Part shown: piece after piece, positions 53,001-62,000 of the stretch
How the letters are laid out: every line of letters starts with the position of its first letter
How positions within the stretch are numbered: position 1 is the stretch's first letter
Source: Blastomussa wellsi
Lineage: Eukaryota > Cnidaria > Anthozoa > Scleractinia > Plerogyridae
Assembly: GCA_947652115.1 (NCBI GenBank)
Contig: OX393564.1
Location: 11,304,373-11,368,372, forward strand
DNA length: 64,000 nt
Reading direction: 5' to 3'
Notes under the pieces: model-generated
What the model was told of the DNA's origin: nothing
Databases searched by the model: none
What the model saw: the letters and a program-made list of their open reading frames with translations, nothing else
Translations under genes and position numbers: made by a program

Positions 53001-56000
53001 TTGAAAGATTTAATAGAACTATCAAGGGGAAGATATATAAAGATTTTATGAGGAGAGGAAACACAGTATGGATAGATCAGTTAGATAATTTGCTGAAAGA
53101 ATATAATAATAAATATCATAGCACAATTGAAATGACACCAGACGAGGGGAGATCGAAAGAAAATAAGAATAAGGTATTTATGAATACAATGTATGGGAGA
53201 TTGTTTAATGAATCACGTAGAAATAAAAAGAGACTTAAAGTTGGGGATAAAGTCAAAATAAGTAAGTACAAGAGAAAGGTATTTGATAAGGGGTATGTTC
53301 CTAATTGGACAGAAGAAGTATTTATAATAAAAGAGGTGAAGGAAACAAATCCAGTAACTTATAAATTAAAAGATTTAATGGATGAAGACATTGAAGGATT
53401 CTTTTATTTTCAAGAATTACAAAAAACCAGACAAGATGTATTTAGAATTGAAAGGTTATTAAGAAGAAAGTGAAGAGGGCTCTTGTAAAATGGAAAGGTT
53501 ATCCTGATAAATTTAATTCATGGATTGATATATAAAAAATTATTTTCTTAACTAATAATATAGATGATTAACGCCGACAAGACATTTTCTATTCACAATG
53601 AAAATTCACTTCAAGTGAGAGTTGTTAAATTTATTAGAGAAAATTATCCTCAAGCTTTGCTAGTTGGAGAATTTATCTCTATACTAACAACGAAAGAACA
53701 AAGAAGAGGTGCCATAAGGAAAGGATACACTCTTGGTTCACCCGACATTATAGCCTGCGTGCAGCCGTCTCCTATTTCTTAAAGCGGAAAAGTGACGTCT
53801 GCGAATCGGCGTCGCTAATCATGTTCCAGTATCCTGCTGTGTGAGATTAAAGTTAGCATAAATTATAGCTTTAATCCAAGAACTTCGCTCAATCAAATAG
53901 AATCAATTAAGAGAGCTTAAGCAATAGAAATAAAACAGAAAAACAGTACTAACAAAGACAGTGAGTAGCAAAACATATGGCAAATTACAGCTCATGATCT
54001 GCCAAGTGTCAAAAAAAATTCACAGTGTTAAAGAAATGGTGAAGACCTGTGACCTGAGCTAAATATTTGCTAAATTACTGAGTCGGACGGGACTGTTTGA
54101 GTTGAAGTTCCCCTAATTATACAGAATATAACAAGCATTCAAAAAAACACAAAGCGAAATAGCTCGAAAACGAGTTTAATCTGAGACAAATGTCAGGGAC
54201 TGCAAGAGTTATATACGGCATCCTGTCAACTCCTTTAGTACCTTTTAGTACACAATCACGAAAGTGATTCATCCAAAAGTACTCGCCCTTCGAGGATTCC
54301 ACACTGTTTATTCCAAGTGTTTGGAACTCCTTATTCACTAGCAGCTCAGCCATGAAAGATTTATAACCGCTTTCATGTAAGATTTTGTCTTCGATCTTTC
54401 ATAATAATCCCCACAGGCCACTTCCGTAGCTTTCCAACGCATCGATTGCTTGATACACGGGGATCTTGAGTATACAGCAAACTGTACAGAGCGGACTTTG
54501 TCACTTTGAAATTCTCCCCTACCTTGAACCAGACTTCTGTAGTTGTGATTCACAAGAAGCGAAAAAAACTGCACAAATCACTCGTGAGTTACGGTTAATG
54601 TTTTCCTCTTGCATGTTAATGATAACACAACGAATAATAATACATCGCGCAGAATTGTGTGACACATCCGGGATATTTACTGGCGCAATGGCGCTAAATT
54701 TGAAAGACCGAGACGACAATTGGCATGACACAATAAAGAAAAATGGCCGCAATAGGCAAAGGTCCCTCTGCATTTTATTTTGTCACAGCTTAACTATATA
54801 AAATATCAAAAGGGTTGCATAAGGCTTTTAAAGAAAAGATTTTCATAATAAAATAACAACCATTTTTGACTCGGTACCACCTCTTTAACCTTTATCAATT
54901 TTGTGTTCAACTTGGCCTACTTTGGGTGAATTTCAGTATGGGAAATAGCTGTATGACAACTTTGAGGCCGAATTTCTTCAAATGAAGATTTCACCACGTT
55001 TGGGTTGCATATGGATATGTTTTCTTGTAAAGTGTAAAGGGTTCATGCAACATATAAATGGAATCTGATGTCTAGAAATAGTATAAAATCCAGCATTTCT
55101 GGAACATACATTTTCTCTCTTTGATTCCCTGGCGCCTTAGGGCCTTTGGGAGTTGAACTGTTTCATTTTAAACCTCGCGCGTGCATACTAATGACTCTAA
55201 GCTCCGCCTTTATGAACAATGGCAATGTTTCGCTTCATTTAAGCAAAAATTTGGTAATTGCTGTGAAATGGCAGTCAACTTTTTAAATTTGAAACAAGAT
55301 AAGAACTTTTACATCAAGTTAAGAGCAAAGGACAATGTAAAAAATACGTACGCACTATGTTGTGTTGAAGGTAGTTTAAGCAACTAAATGGGTTTAAGTG
55401 TTATTGACTCTTTTATGTGTTTTATTCTGTTCGAACGGATCGAAAACTGAAAAATTATTTTCAGCAAACAAAAGGCCGGTTCCCACTGGGACACCGGGAG
55501 AACGGATAAAGCGTTAAGCCCGCGTAACTTAAATCTTTAATCGTCGGCATGTTTTTTTCAATCCAAACTCTGTGTTCGCGTGGACAACAGTATTTTTTCT
55601 GTGAAGTGCACATTCCAAGCTTTACGTAGAACTTTGAATTGTTTTCTTACGTTCAGTAGCAGTCGAGTTCTGATTTTTTTTCAAAATTTGTTTTCACTTA
55701 ACGCTTAACGTGACTCCAGCGGCGCTTTTTTTTTTTCGCATTTTCGCACCAAAAAGCGCGGTTGAGAATCCATGGATTGAGTTCGATTAGCGAGCGTTCG
55801 ATTAACTATGCCGAAAACAAGAACTCGCCATCATATGTGCAACCCAGTTTTTAGTACATGGTTTTGGCCAGGACTACGTTTACCGATCGCTTGTCATAGA
55901 GCTCTGTCAAACGAGGTATGAAGGGGCAAAAATTTCTTAAAGTCAAAAAGCTGAGCTAAACAGCGCGTGCTTAATATAATTAGAAATACGCAATGTGGAA

Positions 56001-59000
56001 TCTATTTCTCCCAGCAGACATGATGTAAACACTATTGCTTCACACGAATTTGGTTATAAAATCCTTTGCAAAGAGTGTCGCCCGCCTTCATTTAGAGCGC
56101 TATTGTTCACTTTATCACACCTTTCGATTCGCTTCACACATTGAACGGTTTGATTGACAGGCGTTGAAATCTCCTGAGAGAGTCGAGTTTCCCAAAGCTA
56201 AATTTGTCAACCAATCACAGCCGACTCATCGTGGATATGCAAATTGCTATGCCGCCCGTTGTAAAATTATGCACTGCAAGTACATGTCACGAAAGACAAT
56301 AGCATTCTGCGCGATGATTGAGTATTTAAGGATGACAGCCAATCAGGGCTGATTCTAACAATGCCTACTGTCAAAGCAACCAATGAGAGAGCAGTCCCCA
56401 GATTCTGGAGAAACAGCAGGATACTGGAACACGATTAACGATGCCGTTTCGCAGACGTCACTTTTCCGCTTTAGGAAATAGGAGACGGCTGCACGCAGGC
56501 TACCGACATTATAATATTAAATCCAAATAGAAATTATAATGGGTTTGCTATTGAATTAAAAACACCAAGAGGTGAAGGTGTGTTAAGTGAAAATCAATCA
56601 ATGTTCTTGAATAGCATTGGTAAGAGTAATTTCAAGACTCTTGTTAGTAATGATTATGATAAAATTATAATTGAAATAGTAAATTATTTTCCAAGTGAGA
56701 GAGTGTGGTGTGTGTGGTAGAATGTTACTAAGAAAAAATAGGAAACATAAATGTTCTGAAATTTGGGTTTGAAAAATATATAGTTGACAGTAAAATTGAA
56801 ATTTTTTTTCTAACACTATTATATAGGTGATATTTTAAGATTAATGGACAAATTAGATAATAAATACGCTGAGAAAAAACCTTGAAAGAAGAGCCAAATG
56901 GAAAAATCGTTTGTATCATTACTTTTCCTGGAAATGGAAAATAAAAAATTTATATATAGTTAGTTCATTTTTGTAAAATTTTTTTCTAACACTATTATAT
57001 AGGATGAATTCTAAATATTTTGTTAAAAAGGGACTAGCAGAATTAGAAGAAAGTTCAGAAGATGAATTTCTATCTGATAGTGGTGAATCTGATAATGAAG
57101 AAGAAAAAACAGCTGATAAATCAGTTGATTGTAATTTAGTAAAGTCATTGTGTGATGAATTAAGACCGTTTCTTCGGCAATTAATTAAGGATAAACAAAT
57201 TTATGATAAAGATGGAATAAATAAAATGCCATTGCATTGTAGAAAGGGAAGAACAATTATTGATATAATTGAAACTGCATTGAAATATTAATTAAGTTAC
57301 TTGTAATTTAATTTGTTAATATATTTAAAAGCCTAATTGCTCATTTTGGGTGATTGGGCTTTATTACGTTTGGGGTAGCTGTCAGGAGTTAGGGGATTCC
57401 CCTTTTCTGAAAAATATATAGTTAGGTGCGTTTGAAATGGAATGGGACAATTGGAAAAAGAGGTTAGAGAAAAGGACCTTATTATTCAAAGGCAAACTCA
57501 AGAATTAAATAGACTGAGGCCAACTCCGGCTTCTAGAAGAAGGCCTGTGCCAGCTCCAAGGGCGATACGGAGACAGGGTTAAATACCCATCCCACTTCCA
57601 AGAAGAATTAAATTAGAAAAGACAGCGATGAAAGAAATGATTAGAGAATTTTCTACTGGCGTGAAAAACAAAAATTTACCAATGGATGAATTGAAGTTGA
57701 GATTGAATGATTTGAAGAAAGTTATTGATAAAAATTTCAAAGAAATGGGTAAATTGAAAATTATAAGGTCATTGGTAATTTTGTTTAAAAATCCAAATAA
57801 TTTCGGTAATGAAAAATTTGTTACTAAGGAGATTCAATCTGATATGCATATAATTTTGAGAGAAAGTGACATCAATTTCGTTTTGGATAAAATGGGAAAT
57901 GAAATTATTGAAAATTTTAGTAATTTCTTATCTGAAGGAAGTGGATGGGTAATAGATCATGTTAAGGAAGGATACTTGAAATTTATCAATGTACCATTGA
58001 GTGCTTCATCTTATTTTGAATTACCTTGAAGAATAAAAAATGTTTTATAAATATTAAGAACGAAGATCAGAAATGTTTTATGTATTGTCATATTTATCAT
58101 TTGAATAAAAAAGAAATTAAAAAAGATCCACAAAGAATTAGTAAATATAAAAAATATTTAAATGAAGATAATACTCCTTAAGGTCTGGATTATGAGGGAA
58201 TTGAATTTCCTGTTTAGATTAATAAAATTGGAAAAATTGAGAAAAATAATGATATTATAATTAATGTATTTGGTTGGGAAAATGATAAGTTTTTTCCAAT
58301 TTATGTTAGTAAGAAAATTAATAAAAATGCAATGAATTTGTTAATGATAGATAATGGCGAGGGTAATAATCATTATGTTTATATAACTGATGTTAACAAA
58401 ATGTGTTCTGCCGGTTTGAGTAAACGTAAAGAGAACAAATTTTGCCTACAACATTTTTCAACTGAGGAGATAAGAGATGAGCATATAAAAGAATGTATGG
58501 TAATTAATGGTAAGCAGGCTATTAAGATGCCTAAGAAGGGGTGGAAAGTTGAATTTCGAAATTATTATAAGGAAATTGAAAATCCATTTGTAATTTATGC
58601 TGATTGCGAGAGTTTGTTAGTTGGTGGAAAAAATAGAGAAGAAAAAATTGAAGATTATAACAATGGAAGTTATGTAGATAAGGATGGAAATGTCATATTT
58701 GAAAATTTACATAAAACTTATACTGACGAATATAAGAAACAAAAAATTTGTTCTTATGGGAATAAGGTTGTTTGTTCAGTTGATAATCATTATAGTAAAG
58801 AATTTCAATATTATAGAGGAGAAAATGCTGCTTATAAATTTATTGAAGCCATTTTAGAAGAAAATAAGGAGACAGAAAACTATTAAAGAAAAATTTAATA
58901 AGCCTATGAAATTGATGGAAGAAGAGGAGGAGAAGTTTAAGGGAGCAAAGAAATGCTGGATTTGTAATATTTAATGAAAAAGATATTAAGGTAAGAGACC

Positions 59001-62000
59001 ATGACCATATCGATGGAAAATTGCCATGCTAAAAATGACAGGGGTGAAATTTGATTTAATATCTGATATTGATATGAGTCACATGATCCAGAAAGGAATG
59101 AGAGGGGGATGAGTTATATTTGTCATAGATATTAACGGGCTAATGAGGAGGAAAGTCATATTATTTATTTAGATGCAAATAATTTATATGGTTGGGCTAT
59201 GTGCAAGAAATTACCTATTGGGGATTTTAAGTGGGTTGAAAATTTGAAAATTGAAGATATTGGTAAAGAATACGAGTATGGGTATATTATAGAATGTGAT
59301 TTAGAATATCCTGAAGAATTGCATGAATTGTATAATGATTTGCCTTTGGCTCCACAAAAAATGCCGGTTGGTGAAGAAATGCTTAGTTCATACCAGAAGA
59401 GGATTTCTGAAAAATTTAGTTTGAAAACTTCCAAGATAAATAAATTAATACCCACTTTAAGAAGTAGAAAAAATATGTATTACATTATAAAAATTTAGAA
59501 TTATACCAAAAACTTGGAATTAAACTCAATAAAATTCATAGAGCTATTAGATTTAAAGAGGATGACTTCATGAAAGATTACATTTTGTTTAATACTGATA
59601 TGAGAACTAAGGCTAAAAATGCTTTTGAAAAAGACTTTTTTAAATTAACGAATAATTCAGTTTTTGGTAAAACTATGGAAAACTTATATAAAAGGTGTGA
59701 CGCCAAAATTATAACAAATGAAAAATGTTGAGTAAGTATATTGCTAAGCCCACTTTTAATGGGTGTAATATAATAAATGAAAATATGGTAATTATTAATA
59801 GAATTAAAGAATCATTACTATTAAATAAACCATCATATGTTGGGATGAGTATATTGGATTTGAGTAAAACTTTAATGTACGATTTTCATTATAATTATAT
59901 TTTAAATAAGTTTGGGAATAAAAATGTAAAATTATTCTTTACTGATACTGACTCATCATGTTATAATATTAAGACCCATGATATTTACGAATATTTGTGG
60001 AAAGATAAAGATAAATTTGATAATTCAGATTATGATCCGGGGAGTAAATATTTTTTTAAAGAAAATGTTAGAACAATCGGTAATTCCAGCTGATTTATAA
60101 ATCTGTAAATTTACTGGGTTTTTATCAATGTGGGAGGGGAAAATGGTAGCACAGGTGTTAAAATTTAACGATTCATGGATTTCTCTATTTTGTGGTCATG
60201 TAGTGGATAAAAGGCTTGTAAAATGGAAAATCTGTTGAAATACAAAAAAGTAAACATTTCAAAAAAAGTAATGAAGCGGCCGACAAAAATCTACTTTTGC
60301 GTTTTTTTTTTGTAATTGAGGGGGTGCGCCAGGGGTTCAATGTGGGTAAATTTTGTGATATCTCGCGTGCCAAAAACCCCCTTTTATATACTACTCACTG
60401 AACTTTTTAGTGACTTACCAATAGCTGAATAAAGGTTTGAAAATGAATTTAACTTACCTGAGCGAGATCTCTTCTTCTTGTCTTGAATGTATTTGTTCTA
60501 ATAGTTACTGGTCTTTGAACTTCATTTGCCTCCAGGAATTCTAGCAACTAAATAAAGATTCATGTATTCACATCAAACAGAAAAGCAAACAGTCACAGCA
60601 AACACCAAATTCTTTTTCTTACTGCTATTTAATTTGCTGTAACCAGAACAGAATCTTTGCCCTTGTATTAAATGAAAATTAATTTTAATAAAAAAACATG
60701 TTTCTGATCTCTCTATCATATTAACATTAACACTGCCTTTCATTACAACTTGGTAGAGAAAACTACTTCACAATAAATTACTTCATTACCATCAAAATAA
60801 ATTACTTCATCAATGTGGGCCCCTTGGTACATATTCAAAACTAAGAGCAACAAATGACATAAATTATTCACCTCACAGAACTACCACACCAAACTCTACA
60901 GTTTGTTGTTACTTATGATTTTCTACTGAACGAGACCCAAATGATCTTTGACAGTACTTCCATCACATCTTTGGTGCTAAGGGCTCTCCAGCTAGCAATG
61001 TGTCATCATGCAAATCAAGGGTCACACTTCCATTTGTTACACTCCATTGGTGAACAAGGTGTGGAAATGAAGTTGTTAACACTTTAACATGATCGGTTCT
61101 AATATCCAATTCACACAAGAGGTGACAACTCTAATAAAAGCTGTTTGAGCAGCACTATGAAAACTGAATGTCATAAAACATTTGGAATATTGTCCCAAAT
61201 ATTTTGGGGACATTCTCCAAAAAATCTTGAACTTCCCAAATTTTAACTTCAATACTTTTTGCTTCCCCGAAAATTTTCCAGAGTCTCCCGAAATCTTCAG
61301 ATTCCAGGAGAATTTTGTGTTTCTCCAGAAAGAAGCCTTCTTAGGGTTGATACCTCCCGTAATTCACCACTGAGTATGCAAGTGCAATAAGTTAAGCAAA
61401 GCATTACCGAGTTCAAAGGTTACACCACTTTCTGTTAGCTCCCATACATCACTTGATCATTGCCCCTGCAGGGTTTGGCCGCTCGAGGAGGCATTAACAG
61501 GAGTCCGCGTGTGTGTATATTAATTTGGTGAGATTATATTTGTATACCCGGAAAAATCTCGATCGAACAGCTACGCGCCCACGGTACTCTATGGGAAAAA
61601 AGCGCGCAGAGTGGTGTCGGGAAGGTGTTCAACTTCTGGTCATTTTGAGGTCCGCCATCTTGTCTTGAAAAGGTGAGCTAAGATATTTTCACATAATTAG
61701 ATATCATTGCAGCCAGTTTATAACCCAGACACAGAAATATAGTTTAGCCTGATTTTAAGGCCATTTGTCAGACACAATCACAAAACTAGGATCGACAGAC
61801 TATCTCAACGCGATCAATTTGTCAGACACAAATCATATTAAACACCAGGATCGACAGACTCGATCTGCAACCACGATCGATAGACTCGTTCAACGACCAG
61901 TAGTACGTGGAAAGCAGTCCATAATTTGTTAGTTTTTGCAACAGCGTTCCAACGTTTTAAATTCACCAATCTTGTTATTGACTCCTAAATGTTACCTTTT

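Larger units (their letters stand above)
53564..56720 (+). pseudogene. VRR-NUC type nuclease, split by a Mutator-like element
   Basis: The 5' part 53564-53750 has [20 protein letters not shown] and [11 protein letters not shown]. The 3' part 56503-56720 has [35 protein letters not shown] and an aromatic end. Together they match the PD-(D/E)XK VRR-NUC domain: PD, then ExK in IELKTP, then Q. Such nucleases occur in Polintons and many phages. Apart from the insertion, no other break is seen. The start is preceded by ctaataatatag. Confidence 0.85.
45732..60395 (+). mobile_element. Polinton/Maverick element B with both terminal repeats
   Basis: 14.66 kb including a 2.75-kb Mutator-like insertion. 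Both ends start 5'-AGTAGTATAT and are inverted repeats. The gene content (packaging ATPase, penton, capsid, PLA2-like, retroviral-type integrase with chromodomain, VRR-NUC and protein-primed PolB) defines the Polinton/adintovirus group. Most genes carry stops, frameshifts or deletions, so it is inactive. Flanking hexamers are cacttt (left) and cactga (right), so a 6-bp target duplication is at best degraded. It lies in the NOP2 intron between exons 43677 and 60458. Confidence 0.9.

Noticed and set aside
54117..54801. Overlapping frames of about 80-110 codons inside the Mutator-like element
   Set aside because: No domain, no codon bias and frames on both strands. No transposase motif.
60396..60430. 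Possible splice donor gtaagt at 60417 defining another NOP2 exon
   Set aside because: Only about 35 bp separate it from the real donor at 60457, the translation does not match NOP2, and the expected exon was found at 43677-43764.
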